Below the pieces are notes generated by a model. The model had not been told where the DNA came from. It saw nothing but the letters and a program-made list of their open reading frames with translations, and searched no databases. From assembly GCA_964017125.1 (NCBI GenBank), contig OZ024914.1, positions 28,005,073-28,069,072 of the forward strand: a stretch of 64,000 bases of DNA. Direction: 5' to 3'. The translations under genes were made by a program, and so were the position numbers. Numbering within the stretch: the stretch's first letter is position 1; each line of letters starts with the position of its first letter. Below, in pieces: positions 35,969-47,343 of the stretch. The stretch is from Flabesymbios commensalis (taxonomy: Eukaryota > Annelida > Polychaeta > Terebellida > Flabelligeridae).

Positions 35969-36148
35969 TCCGCCGAGGTCTTTACATTTGACCCCGACTT
36001 TCACAACAGCAGTGACGACGATAGTGACATGGACACTGACAAGCCAAGTAGATTACCAGCAGAAATAGCTGAGCTGTTCAACAGTGAGAGTGAGGAGTTT
36101 GGATTTCTGCCAGAGTGTGCCGACGATCTCTTAGAAACACGGCAGTGA
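35969..36148 (+). pseudogene. Acidic coding-like fragment, possible transposon remnant
   Basis: The open stretch reads FTFDPDFHNSSDDDSDMDTD, then KPSRLPAEIAELFNSESEEF, and ends LLETRQ and a TGA. The composition is protein-like (acidic serine clusters and an amphipathic AEIAELF segment) and quite unlike the surrounding AT-rich DNA. An ATG at 36029 is in frame. No homologue was recognised. It lies about 220 bp inside the left end of the 35751-38688 element, so a leftover of that element's own protein is the simplest guess; an exon of an unknown gene is the alternative. Confidence 0.35.
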
Positions 36149-36393
36149 ACATTATACAGTTATAACCGGCTACTTTTTACGGGGTATATAACGAATGGTG
36201 CTATACATCATGTACATTGTTGAAGTCCGAAGTTGCAAGAGGATATTTTTTTATAATTATGGTTAAATTTTTCTTCTGCCGTATATTGCGTCTAACTGCA
36301 TTGTTTTTTTCTGTACTTCACGGACAGGAGCCGTCACTCGGCCACGTGGAAATAGCAGCTACTGGCGGTGGATCGCCACTACATTTGCACAAC

Positions 36394-36600
36394 ATACCCC
36401 ACTTTCAAAGTCAGCCGCCTCTTGGTAATCAGAGCATTGCCTTATTGAAGGTGTGACATTTTACTGCCACAGGCCGAGATTAACCGGCCACTACACACAG
36501 TCATACCCCACTCTTACAGTTAGCCGTCACTCGGTAATCAGAGCATTGCATCAAAGAAGGTGTGACATTTTCACTGCCAACTGCCGCGGTTAACCTGCAA
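36394..36600. repeat. Two-copy tandem, about 108 bp
   Basis: CATACCCCACT...GGTAATCAGAGCATTGC...GAAGGTGTGACATTTT occurs at 36394-36502 and 36503-36599. It lies inside the 35751-38688 element. Confidence 0.7.
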
Positions 36601-37607
36601 ATAATTTATGTAAGTAATCATGATAATGTTCGATACATTTTCATGCTAGAAAATTGGAGCGGGCGATTTTTTTCATAAATTGACGTCAATATTGCTCTAT
36701 ACATATTCATACTATTTAAACAAATGGTGCGGCGCATTTTTCTTTTATATTATTATTGACTTTAACAAATTACGTGCGCTAAATCCAAGGAGCAACTAAT
36801 TAATTTGGCCTGGCCTAACAGTCAATGATTATTATTTTAGTATATCGATTAAATAAAAGTGCATTCACGTTAATACGCAGGGATGCGGTACTTAATAATG
36901 TATTTAAATTGTTTTTTTTTCAAATCTCACACTTATACTTCTCGTTTCCAGAAATAAATCTAAGTGTGAATAGGCCTATATAGCAATACATGCTGTTGAT
37001 AAACCATACATAAATTGTTAATTTAAATCGTTTCTGTCATTAAAATTTGTTAACTTTGTATTTAATTAAGTTGCACAATATATTGTCTGAGTTGACCTCA
37101 GGTTTGCAAGTCAATCAATGTAAGTGTCACCCAATAGAGGTAAAGGGGTGTGGCTAAAGAGGAGGGGTCACCTGTGACCTGAGCTAATGATTGATTGGAA
37201 CGTCCCCTCCTGACATAAATGGTGATTGACAGCTAGGCCATAACTCCTCCCCCTCCTCCCCAGGAAATGTATTGACAATAAATTGTCTTTATTTATTTAT
37301 CTCCCAACAAAAACTAATTTTGACATTTTATTTACGGCTCTTACTTGTTAATTAATCACATCATTAAAATACCATCAACTAAATGTTTTCAGTGATAGGA
37401 TATATTCTGTAAGATTATTATTGACATTGGGCAGAAAAGCAGCCGCAAATCGTAATGACCTAATAATAATAATAATAATAATAAGCCAATAATTGATTTC
37501 ATCTTAGTCACAAATTACATATCATCATCATCATAAAGTACAGACGAGCATTGTGAGCTGTAAGCGCCAACAGATTTGTGACTGTAGCTGTATTTGTGTA
37601 CATATAG

Positions 37608-37938
37608 CAGCGTTCGAAATAAGGGTTAAAAATGAGGTTGTCAATCGAACAATCTGGTCAGATTTTCAAGTTGTCCGCTGAAATTTCATATTGTCCGCAA
37701 GTAATATATAGCTACAACCCAGCCTGTTCCCACAACTTTTTGAAAACATTAGTTAACCAACAAGTAGAAGCTCACCACTGTAATCAAAATTTTCAACCCT
37801 GACAGTCACTTGGCATTTTAAATGCCTTTAAATAATAATGTAATATGAAAATATCCTTCACAAAGGTGGTAACTATTGATTGTCCGCCACAAATTTTGGT
37901 TGTTTCGGACAACCGGAAGGGCCTTATTTCTAACGCTG
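37608..37938. mobile_element. 331-bp MITE with CAGCGTT ends and TATAG duplication
   Basis: Inverted ends CAGCGTTCGAAATAAGG and CCTTATTTCTAACGCTG are flanked by identical TATAG at 37603-37607 and 37939-37943. Inner matches include TGTCCG words on both sides. It is nested in the 35751-38688 element. The CAG...CTG ends recall hAT-like elements, but the duplication seen is only 5 bp, so the superfamily is left open. Confidence 0.75.
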
Positions 37939-38744
37939 TATAGGCCTATTTATGCCATAACTAAACATGCAGCAATAGACCGTCATTGAGCATAGCGTCC
38001 CATGTCTGCGATATGAATCCACCCTTGTCCTGTAAAGGCAATAATATACTAGCGGACATTCCGGATGCAGTACTGTATGTTTCCAGGTTAATAACAACGG
38101 GTTAAAAAAACTGATATATACAATCCCAGAAAACACGATACATAATTTAAACTAATGCCGATTTATTGTTGGGCCGACGTCGGGTACCGCGGGCCAACAA
38201 TGGCCTATTACTGCCCGCTAGCGTCCACCGGGTCACAGTGACAGTTACTGTTGAAACAACACCTGCAAGTCGTCGCTGGCAGTTCATAATACCTGACTTG
38301 TATTAACACCATTCACATGACACAGCTAATCCTGCCGACGCGGCTCTAGAGTCGCCACTTCCTAAATACTTTATCAAATTGAAATGCCTTTACTCTATCA
38401 AATTAAAATGCCTAAATAGTCTTATCAAATAAAACTGCACAATTAAACAGTGCCGAAAGGAACTTATTAACTGCTGAAAATAGAGACTGTAGACGGCTGC
38501 CGGTTTCCCAGACAATAGCTAATCTTTGCTGACGTGCTCCAGCATCCTGTAATGTTTGGCGATTGACGGATATTTAGCGCGCGGTATATAACGGAGCGCG
38601 TTATGTAAGGATTTTACCATGTAAAGGGTCACTTTCACCCTTCTGCGCGTTATACAACGGGGCGCGTTATTTTCCGCCTTTTACGGTAATCCCTAACAGA
38701 TGGGGTATCAGTTGGAGTAATCCTCAACCACTAAATTTAATATT

Positions 38745-38845
38745 TTAAATCTTTACCCACCTAAAAGTTGTGTCTTGCTACTGCCACCCACAACTTCAAG
38801 TGGGTGAGCATTACAATAGGCGCGCTTAGCGATTTAAGGGTTTTA
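38745..38845. mobile_element. Partial TTAA MITE (12316 family)
   Basis: It contains CCACCTAAAAGTTGTGTCTT, a loop, then CCCACAACTTCAAGTGGGTG, and the right end GCGCTTAGCGATTTAAGGGTT. The left end is lost. Confidence 0.6.
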
Positions 38846-39557
38846 AGCTGTCACTTAGGCCCTACCTCTACATGGACTGACTCTACAACAGTTTATTATA
38901 TGAAGTTGAATAAACCACAAAAAAGCTAACATACATCTTTCTTTATTATGAAACAGCTTATAATTAGGAAACTGTGATCGAGTGATGAAGCGCACGCTTG
39001 ATAAAATGTTTGTAATTTCAACAATTAGACATATTAATTTTAACAATTAGACATATTATACTCATAATCAGTTGATAATAATCTCCTTACTAGCTGATAG
39101 TATAAAAAACAAACAGACTGTATCAAAATAGAAATGTTATTTGATAAAATGTCAGACGCACTGTATTTGGCTTCAGAACGTCAACAGTCTAAGCTCATTA
39201 CTATGATCAGTGCAGGTGTTGCCGCTAATTGCCACAGGAATTGTTATGAAAACACACCTTTGCATCGCTTAAGCCGTTCATTCTCGTATTGGCTGGCACC
39301 CTTTGGATATGTAGAGCGAGACCGATTTAGAGGCCTAATTTGAAAAATAGTATTTACTTCACCAGATGAGCTCGGCCATCCTTCATCTTTAATCTTTTTT
39401 ACATCACGATTAAGCCGTTATTATTCCCGATAATCATGTGTTATAAATCATAATAAAACGTTTATAAAGTACAACATGCTCAATATTACTGTCATATATA
39501 TATATAGGATGTGCCATATAAAAACCGGCCCTACATTTGAGGAATGAGCCTCAAAGA

Positions 39558-39745
39558 TTAACCCTTTCACCGCTAATCACTACTATAGTCATTTTTAAAT
39601 CATTTTTTAGGCGATCAAGTCACTGTTATTGATGCAAATATTTTGTCTCAAATTACACAAATATGAGTAATGTCCATACACTTGAAGTTGTGGCTTGCGC
39701 AGCCAGGACACAGCTCTGAGTGGGTGAAAAATTAAATAAACTTAA
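39558..39745. mobile_element. TTAA MITE, reversed copy of the 12316/14586 family
   Basis: TTAACCCTTTCACCGCTAAT marks the left end. CACTTGAAGTTGTGGCTTGC followed by CTCTGAGTGGGTGAAAA is the damaged hairpin. Inner text (TTTGTCTCAAATTACACAAA) is the reverse of that in the 14586 copy. Confidence 0.6.
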
Positions 39746-39840
39746 CTTTTAAGTATTGAATTCAATTGACAAATAGTTTAAATATACTAACGTTAAATCA
39801 AACTCTTCTCGAAACTCATGTTTTATGCAATGAAAATATT

Positions 39841-40613
39841 TTATTATAAGATTTCTAATAGACTCCATCTCATGACATAAAACATTTAAAAAAAGGAGTA
39901 CAATGTGGTAGGTACGAAGTGGTGGGTACGAAGTGGTATGTATAGAGGTGGCACGAACTGGTAACACCTAGAATAGAATCTTATCGACCCGCTGCGAGCT
40001 AATTCCGCAGCTGTCAGTGGTGACCTGCTCCGCAGGGCTACAGCGACTCCAAGCCTCCATGACCATGGGCCTGGAGAAGCGAGCATCCACCTATTTCCCC
40101 ACCCCGTACCCCCTCCCACCTTCTAATTTTTATATCTACTTTACTCCCCCGCTTACATTGCGTTAATGGGGTCCACACCCTTGAATCAGTGGTACCCTCT
40201 CCCTCTTCTTCGTTTCTTCCCTGATCACGAGTTGTACCCCCAGTTAACCTGAGAGTCCGCATAGCATCAGATAAATCTGGGTACAGGACTCCGACGGCCT
40301 CGTTAGGTCTGTTATTTTTTGTGGTACGAACTTTGTTACGAAGTGGTAGGTTACGAAGACAGCGAAGTGAACATTAAGTCATTACATGGACGGTACGAAG
40401 TGGTAGCAGGTCACTTCGTACCATGTCCACTTCGTAACCTACAACTTCGTACCACAAAAAATAATAGACCCACCAGTTCGTACCACGTCTACCTACCAGT
40501 TCATACCACCTCTACCTACTGCTTCGTACCTACCACTTCGACCTACCACTTCATACCACTTTTTTTAAATGTTTTATGTCGCGAGATGGAGTCTATTAGA
40601 AATCTTATAATAA
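39841..40613. mobile_element. Fold-back element with TACGAAGTGG iterons
   Basis: The outer arms, 39841-39895 and 40559-40613, are inverted and differ at only about two positions over 55 bp. Inside each arm lie tandem 13-15 bp iterons built on GGTACGAAGTGGTA (left) or CTACCACTTCGTAC (right). A second, inner palindrome at about 40315-40465 carries the same iterons in both directions around GGTACGAAGTGGTAGCAGGT. The middle (39970-40270) is single-copy and GC-richer. The 137-codon plus-strand open frame at 40319-40732 reads through the iterons and is not a gene. Confidence 0.8.
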
Positions 40614-41980
40614 TAACAGTAGATATAATAATCACAATAACAATATTGAATATATATTTTCTAAACTCTGACAGTAGATTCACGCTCGTTATATCTCCGT
40701 TTTACAGTTATCAATTCGGGGAACCTACATGAATTTGAATGACCTGTGGCGTATTATAACTTTTTTAATATAACAGTTTTTAATAAAATATCAAGTGTGA
40801 TACATTGCTGGAATCGCTTTATAACAATAACTGTTACAGTACGTCGTATTTTATCTTTTTACTGTGTTATAATTACAGGTATTAAAGCAGCATTAAATTC
40901 ACGACAATTAATGTCTAGAAACCGTACGAACTACCTGTTACTGTTAGTGTTACCCATAATTAGACTAGACTATATGCAACAAAAAAATAAAGCTAACGTT
41001 AAGATAGTGTTTTGGGTTAGACTTAGAGGGTCTATCATACCTTTTTCGTGGAAAATGTGAGGGGTTCTTGAAAAAACTGTGGTGCTGGCCTAGGCGTCCC
41101 AACTTGTGTCATCTCACCCATGATTTTGTCGATTTTTAGTTCCAAACATTCAGTCCAGTCAGCCTGAGGAAATTACAGCAAATTTGATGAGTTTCGTTTT
41201 CAAATTACTCTTTTAACCCTTCAAACCGTTTCACCGATACATACAAATTTCAGTAAATACAAAACAAGTGTCATTCTTTGCAAAAAAAGGGAATTATTGA
41301 GTATTTTTGACAGAGACATGAGCAATAATCGACCGTGTCGTTTTACCCGCCATAACAAGAAGAGGATCATGGTAGTTTTTGGTCAGTAAACAGATATGGC
41401 AGACTGGATGTCAACACAACATTATTACATTATTAATAAAATTCAGGCTTCAAATTGCTATTAAAATACACTGATATATATCTGAGATAATAATTCTATA
41501 GAAAATATATACAAAGTCGTTCTTATTTTCTCATTTTTTTCTGGCCTACTGACGCTGAGCGATAATATAATGACTTGAGTCTTTGGCCCTGCGACTGCAG
41601 ACTCGAGTCGATCACTGTTTTTTTGTAACAACGTTCAGATGTTTGCGCATCGCCTCATGTAATAATAGTCTACATTATACACTGTTATACTAGGGTGAAA
41701 CATCCAGGCCCCGGGGGTAATTAAGTATATTTAACGTTACTATTAGGTGATTTCTGGCCGTGTTTCACGCTTGCTTGTTCAACCTGTTCAAGAGACAAGA
41801 CCCTCATTGGCCTCAACTTCCAAGTTGTTGTCATGTGAAGATGTTGCTTGCATTTCACCATTTGACATTGCAATAATTGCAATGCCCAGTCTGGCCGCCC
41901 CAGTCAGTGACTGTCACTGTGTCAGTGTCAAACCATGACTGTGTGTCTGTATGCCTGGTTGGAACTGTCTATAATAGTCA
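40614..41980. other. No gene recognised
   Basis: Open frames of 63-104 codons here have no recognised motif. A lone TTAACCCTTCAAACCG at about 41216 may be the end of another TTAA MITE. Confidence 0.4.
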
Positions 41981-42375
41981 GATTCACATTAAATTCATCA
42001 ACCAGGATTATTGAATTTCGCGGATTTCTCAGTTAATTCTCAACCAAATTTCATGAAATTTCACCCACACTATTTTCCATTCATGTCGTAACTACCCTGA
42101 AAATTTCGCGAAGTTTTGATAAGTATTGTAGAAGTTAGACCATTTGACATGTAATAAAATTCTGAGACGAAGCTAATGGCTTTATAGAGGGCAACATTTT
42201 CATTTATTTACTACATGTCAAATGGTCTAACTTTTAAAATACTTATCAAAACTCCGCGAAACTTTCAGGGTAGTCACGACATGAATGGAAAATAGTGTGT
42301 GTAAAATTTCATGAAAATTGATTGAGAATTGACGGAGTAATCGGCGAAATTCATCCACCACGGTGAATGTGAATC
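41981..42375. mobile_element. Fold-back MITE with 165-bp arms
   Basis: GATTCACATT at 41981 is answered by AATGTGAATC at 42366-42375. The arms (41981-42155 and 42205-42375) match through CACACTATTTTCCATTCATG, ACTACCCTGAAA, GTTTTGATAAGTATT and TTAGACCATTTGACATGTA, with a loop of about 50 bp. A diverged single arm lies near 33575-33665. Confidence 0.8.
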
Positions 42376-42879
42376 GTGGTATAAATCTCTGGTAGATGGC
42401 AGGCGTTATCATTGTGTCACTTACTTCAGGCGTTATCAAATTGTGGATTTGTGTCACTTACTTCAGTCCAGCAAATTCTATGTATTCGCAACGCACAGGG
42501 ATATAAAAAAATTAAGAAGTAGAAAAAGGTATTGTAGTATAGACTACATTAGATCTAGCCTACAGTCAATTGGAAAAAAATATTTGAACAGGGGATCTGA
42601 ATTCCCGCACAGCTCTTAGACCTGACTTTAATGATGATGAATCAGATGATCATTAACGTTATATGTTGTTGGATGAATGATTTGTGTAGTAGGCCGTGCT
42701 ATTTGGAATGTTTGAATATTATTGTCTAATTTTGGTATTAGACTACATATGTTCTGTTTCTGTGGATATATACAGCTTGTTATGTGTTGATCCAATAAAC
42801 TATTCTGTATATACCAGTTTATGATCATTACATATATCTGACAGCCAGAATATTTTACCTAGGCCTATTAGGCATAATA

Positions 42880-43829
42880 AAGATAAATCATTTCTATTAA
42901 ATGGTTATGGTAGAACTCTTCTAAATCTGTGCATAAGAGTGAATTAAGAATTTTAAATGGACGAACTATGGGAGATAGTGCTGGGCACCTTACAGTTACT
43001 TGTTTTCAAAGAGCTGGTAATAGTGTTGTGGATTATGCTGTAGTTCATCAAAACATTTTTGATGACATTACCATGATTACCTTCTTTCATGTCAGTGACT
43101 TTTTAGTTGACTTTAAAGATCATTGTATGATATCATTTTCCCTGAAAGTTAGATTCAGTGAAATGATTCCAAAGAAAACTAACTGTTATCTTAAAACTGA
43201 TGAACATTTCATTTGGAATAAATGTGCCGAAGATTTGTTTGTTAAAAAAATGGAGTATGAAGTAGGCCTAATTCGAAGTAGGCCTAATTCAGAAAAAATA
43301 AAATGTAGCTTCAGAAAAAAGCCAGGACCATGAGTTAATTGATGTTTGTGATACTATATTATGTGTATCAACTTCAAGTGTTAAAAAATATATCTCAAAA
43401 AAGTATAGAAGTAAAAAATGGTATGATAAAGATTGCTTTGAATTAAAAAATACTTTAAAGAAAATGAAGAAAGAATATAAGGAAACTATATTACAGGAAA
43501 TAAATAATCTACATCATAGAAACCCTCAAAAATATTGGAAATTGGTGAAAGGTTTGAAAAACATGTGTACTGAAAACAAAGATTGTTCTGAAAAAGTTTC
43601 TTCAACAGATTGGTATGACTATTTTAAAGAATTATTTAAACCTCACAATGCAGAAGTTTTTGATTTTGATAAAGAATTAAAAGATAATATGGCAAAATTA
43701 AAAGCTGAAAATGTTTTCGATGAGTTGAATTTCACAATAAAGGAAGAAGACGTGAATACTGTTGCTGTTGGGTTAGATAACATATTTAAATAAATCTGGC
43801 TCACATTGTGATCCAAACAATTTTAGAGG
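42880..43829 (+). pseudogene. LINE fragment: endonuclease C-terminus to RT entry
   Basis: Reading in pieces from about 42900 gives NGYGRTLLN, then RILNGRTMGDSAGHLTV, SVVDYAVVHQ, FFHVSDF and SDHC-like KDHCMISFSL. This is the C-terminal part of the apurinic-type endonuclease of a jockey/CR1-like non-LTR retrotransposon. The linker KKYRSKKWYDKDC...NNLHHRNPQKYWKLVKGLKN follows at 43390-43565. Near 43785 about 45 residues typical of the RT entry are missing: VGLDNIFK passes almost directly to KSGSHCDPNNFRG. A frame change lies near 43330 and another at the deletion. The element is dead. It continues after the DNA transposon at 43832-45520. Confidence 0.85.
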
Positions 43830-43831
43830 TA

Positions 43832-45520
43832 CAGTGGAATCCCGTTATAGCGCGAATCGTTACACCGCGATATTGGTTATAGCGCGGTCCGCGCATGGAC
43901 CCCGTTTTTTACAGGGTGAAATTTGACTAATAGTGGATATTTTTTATTCTTGATCTTGCCAGTCTGGTTAAAACATCGCCCATTCACGTTCAGGTAACGC
44001 TGTGCTGTCCAGGCATGTATGCATACAGTAATCATTGCACCTCTCCCACCCCTTGCGGCCACACTGTTGGCAGGTGCGACCACTGACGACGCGTCGGATT
44101 AACCTTCTGACTGCTACTGTTCAAAATGAAATAATAAGTAACAATTATGTAACCGGGCTTTATAGGTTATACCGCGGTATATGGTGATCCAGTAACGCGG
44201 TATGAATTTAAAGAGGTGAATAAAAGATTCTGAGTTCTGATGATACTGTTAGGCCTATACCGCGGTATATGGTGATCAAGTTACCGCGGTATAAAATTAA
44301 AAGCGGTGAATAAATGATTCTGAGTTCTGATGATACTGTTAGGCCTATACCGCGGTATAAGGGAATCCAGTTACCGCGGTATGGAAGAGCCGAATAAATG
44401 GACCATCGTGAAATAGTAATTATCATCTGGTATATGCTCATTTAAACAAAGGGGACTATTTAGCGCTAATAGCCTTATTTAGGAATGACACGTAGATCTT
44501 TTGATCAGTGTTGATGATTGTTCCTGTCCAACAACTCACCTGTGCGATGTTATGCTTGTGCAAGATCACAGCAAGGAGGACAATACCAATTTGTTGCGTG
44601 TATGTAACACATTTAATAAGTACACCTTACTCTCATTATTCACCACTGGAGTACTGGAGCTTAACAGGTCTCCTATTGTGACGTCACGTTACGCAGCATC
44701 TACAGCCCATTCTTTACTCTGTATACACAAGGCAGATGAATACGGAACAATGACGGGCCAACTTCTGAAATAAAATAAACTTTATTCCGAGAGGGTATAC
44801 CATTTAGCGCTAGAGCAGTGGTTAGCAATGAACAATTACGATGTTGATCCAGCATTGAAACAGCGTTGTGATGTAGTCACGCGATGAAGCTATACTATAC
44901 CTATATCTATTGTGACCTCTAGAATAATGTACAGTATGGGAAACAATATAATTCTCATCGTATCTCAAGGCCTCGTGAATATTCGATACAAAACCCACCC
45001 TCTCGTAATACCTGTCAATCAAACAGTTCCAAAGCGTTGATTGGTGGTAGGAGAGCTCAGCCCGTCCCTATCTCGCATAACACTGTGATGCCCGTGAGAT
45101 ACTGAGAGGTTTTGTCCATGCACACGGGTGATATAGTCCACATTCATACATGATAAACAGTTTTCTAATTGTTGCGTCAACGCTGGCATAACATTTTCAA
45201 TTTGGGCCAGTGCTGGCTTAGTTTAAAGAATATATATACACAGGTCTCATTTTTTGCATGAAACAGAAGAGTGTATTTGTTATAAAAATGTCTAGCCTAA
45301 TCACGCTTTGTGTGATCCCATAGCATTCACAGGGTCGGTGTAGATCCCTTACACCTTTCATTCAAGCCTAAAGTCGCACTTCAATCTGTTAGCTACACAT
45401 GGAGTGATTTCAAGTAGCCCCAGATGTCATTATATCTCGCGAGTAGCGATCCACTTATACAGTTATAACGCGGTCCCGTTTTTTGGACCCTAACTACCGC
45501 GTTATAACGGGATTCTACTG
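43832..45520. mobile_element. Mariner/pogo-like non-autonomous transposon in the LINE
   Basis: Ends CAGTGGAATCCCGTTATAGC (left) and the complement of the right end, CAGTAGAATCCCGTTATAAC, are inverted, with TA on both sides (43830-43831, 45521-45522). Removing the element and one TA restores the LINE frame exactly (NNFRG then ITVCSNLGK), so the borders are precise. TA target and CAGTRGAATCCCG ends fit Tc1/mariner, pogo/Tigger group. No transposase is present; the 90-codon plus-strand frame at 44501-44773 is unrecognised. A three-unit tandem repeat lies inside at 44160-44400. Confidence 0.85.
44160..44400. repeat. 91-bp tandem with ATACCGCGGTAT palindromes
   Basis: Three units start near 44161, 44252 and 44343. 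Each holds two copies of the palindrome ATACCGCGGTAT (or TTACCGCGGTAT) about 22 bp apart, and the link GATTCTGAGTTCTGATGATA. The palindrome echoes the CCGCGTTATAACGGG next to the transposon's right end. Confidence 0.8.
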
Positions 45521-45522
45521 TA

Positions 45523-46610
45523 TAACTGTATGTAGCAATTTAGGCAAGATATTTTCCGGTATATTGAATAACAGGTTACTTAAATTTGTAGATACCCACA
45601 ATCTCTTAAAAAAAGAACAAATTGGATTTCGTAAAAAAGCAAGATCATCGGATCATATGTTATTATATGCAAGTCAAAACAAGCAAAAATTCTACATTTG
45701 TTTTGTAGATTTTGCTAAGGCATTTGATTCTGTTTGGAGAGATTGGCTATTATTTATATTACTTCATTATAACATCAAAGGAAGCTTCTACAATATTTTA
45801 AAATCAATGTCTGGAAATGTTAGTTGCTGTGTAAAAACTGTTGATGGGTTCACCGAATTCTTTAACTCAACAGCTGGTGTTAAACAGGGTAAAATTCTCA
45901 GCCCTCTTCTGTTTAATTTATTTCTTAATGATATTCCAAATATCTTTGATGACACTTGTGATCCAGCTCTTTTGGGACCAATTAACTTAAATACATTAAT
46001 GTATGCTGATGACTTACTCTAGTATTAATATCAAAGTTGAAAACCGGACTTCAGTGTTGCCTCGACAAGTTAAATCAGTATTGTAAAAAATGGATATTAA
46101 GGGTGAAATCAAATAAAACCAAGATAATAATTTTAAATAAAGCTGGCAGATTGTATAAAGAAAAGTTTACTTATGGTAATGAATTTCTTGGTATTGAATT
46201 TTAAATATCTGGCTCATTCCAATTAGCGAAAAAACAACTGAGACTTAAATCAATGAAAACAGTATTCAAATTGAAATAACTTATTCATGGTGAGAATTTA
46301 CTGCCTAAAGAGGCTATTTCATTATTCAAAAAAATTGATTACAAATTATACTAAATTCTACATCTATGTATAACATGGAGTTCATTTTTGGGACACGCAT
46401 ATCAAATTGCATTATAGACTGGATGTACATTATTTATTTCTGGTCACATGCCAAAAAATACTGTATTGTTGCCATATGTGCAAATGATGCGACTTCCTGA
46501 GATAGCTTTTGAAGTGAAATTTGCAATAACAGTAGGCCTAATAAATTGGATCTTGTTACTTTGTTGAAGTTAAAAAAAGTAAAAAGTCAGGATGTGCAAA
46601 ATTTTAGCTA
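45523..46610 (+). pseudogene. LINE fragment: reverse transcriptase domain
   Basis: The frame resumes with ITVCSNLGKIFSGILNNRLL, then GFRKKARSSDHML, FVDFAKAFDSVW (motif A), AGVKQGKILSPLLFNLFLND (motif B) and LMYADDLL (motif C, YADD catalytic aspartates present). The 179-codon frame ends just after YADD; downstream text (CLDKLNQYCKKW, ILNKAGRLYKEKF, NEFLGIEF) continues the RT thumb with several frame changes to about 46600. RT motifs and the endonuclease upstream place it in the jockey/CR1-like part of the LINE tree; clade is not resolved. Confidence 0.9.
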
Positions 46611-46624
46611 TGTCTTGCAAATGT

Positions 46625-46816
46625 ATATACTGTAGATCTGGAAATTTTCGCGTGTTCAAATTTTTTGCGAATTTCTGATTTCATTTTTTCTTAGTAGCGC
46701 TAATATAATAATAATTTTCGCGAGATTCTTGAATTCGCGAATTTGTCCTCCTCGCGAAATTCGCGAAAATTAAAACCTTGCGAATATTACCAGATCTACC
46801 ATGTCTACAGTATATG
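46625..46816. mobile_element. Short MITE, TATACTGTAGA ends, GCGAAA-rich
   Basis: The left ATACTGTAGATCTGGAAAT and the complement of the right end (ATACTGTAGACATGGTAGAT, then CTGGTAAT) are inverted with a 7-bp insertion on the right. The interior is a second palindrome of TTCGCGAA words (46647-46790). It sits about 400 bp upstream of the MFAP1 first coding exon. Confidence 0.65.
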
Positions 46817-47210
46817 ACTTTCATGTGACTGGCTGTATCATGTGTATGGGCTGGAGATGTTGTGAGTGTCACCATCATCTTATTAGATAGCGAAATAATT
46901 CCTAAGCAATTGCTCTACATTTTGAAAATCAATTTAAATTATATAATCCTACATGTATTATATAAAAGACATTTCATGAAGGTGATGTGGTGTGACTGAA
47001 AACAATAAATATATTTTAGAAATAGAAATTTAGTCCCCTATGCTCATTAAGTTCACTTTTTAAAGTGTGATTTGTGGTTTTCAGTCAGAGTAATGTATAT
47101 CTACAAAATTAATGTGTGTTGAAATCACTCAACTGCTAATGTTAAGTACTAGTAGTAGTAGGTTAAATATTTTTGTCTAAAAATCTCTAATAATCCACTT
47201 TTTGTTTCAG

Positions 47211-47276
47211 AGCTCCTAATCCTATTTAGGAAGCAAACCTTATCCTTTTTTAAGAATTGACCAGTAAAAATTCATC
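47211..47276 (+). other. MFAP1 5' untranslated segment of first coding exon
   Basis: A strong acceptor (CCACTTTTTGTTTCAG) precedes 47211, so the ATG exon appears to be the second exon and a non-coding first exon should lie upstream. That first exon and the promoter were not identified. Confidence 0.55.
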
Positions 47277-47343
47277 ATGGATGCAAAACCAAAAGTGCCA
47301 ATCATGTCTACTGCGGGTGCCATCCCTGTCAAATCAGACAAGG
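47277..47343 (+). CDS. MFAP1 coding exon 1
   Basis: Encodes [20 protein letters not shown] and DK; STAGA(I/V)PV matches the human N-terminus. Donor GTAAGT; phase 1. Confidence 0.93.

Larger units (their letters stand above)
35751..38688. mobile_element. TIR element with pogo-like TA ends (2.9 kb)
   Basis: The left end TACCATAAAAAGTGGAAAAT and the complement of the right end, TACCGTAAAAGGCGGAAAAT, match closely over about 27 bp, continuing as AACGCGC. If the outer TA is the target, the ends behave like Tc1/mariner-pogo elements; this is an inference. Subterminal GCGCGTTAT repeats occur on the right (38575-38670). It contains an acidic open stretch (35969-36148), a two-copy tandem (36394-36600) and a nested MITE (37608-37938). 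Confidence 0.6.

Noticed and set aside
40319-40732. 137-codon plus-strand open frame
   Set aside because: Its first half is the TACGAAGTGG iterons and its end is the fold-back arm.
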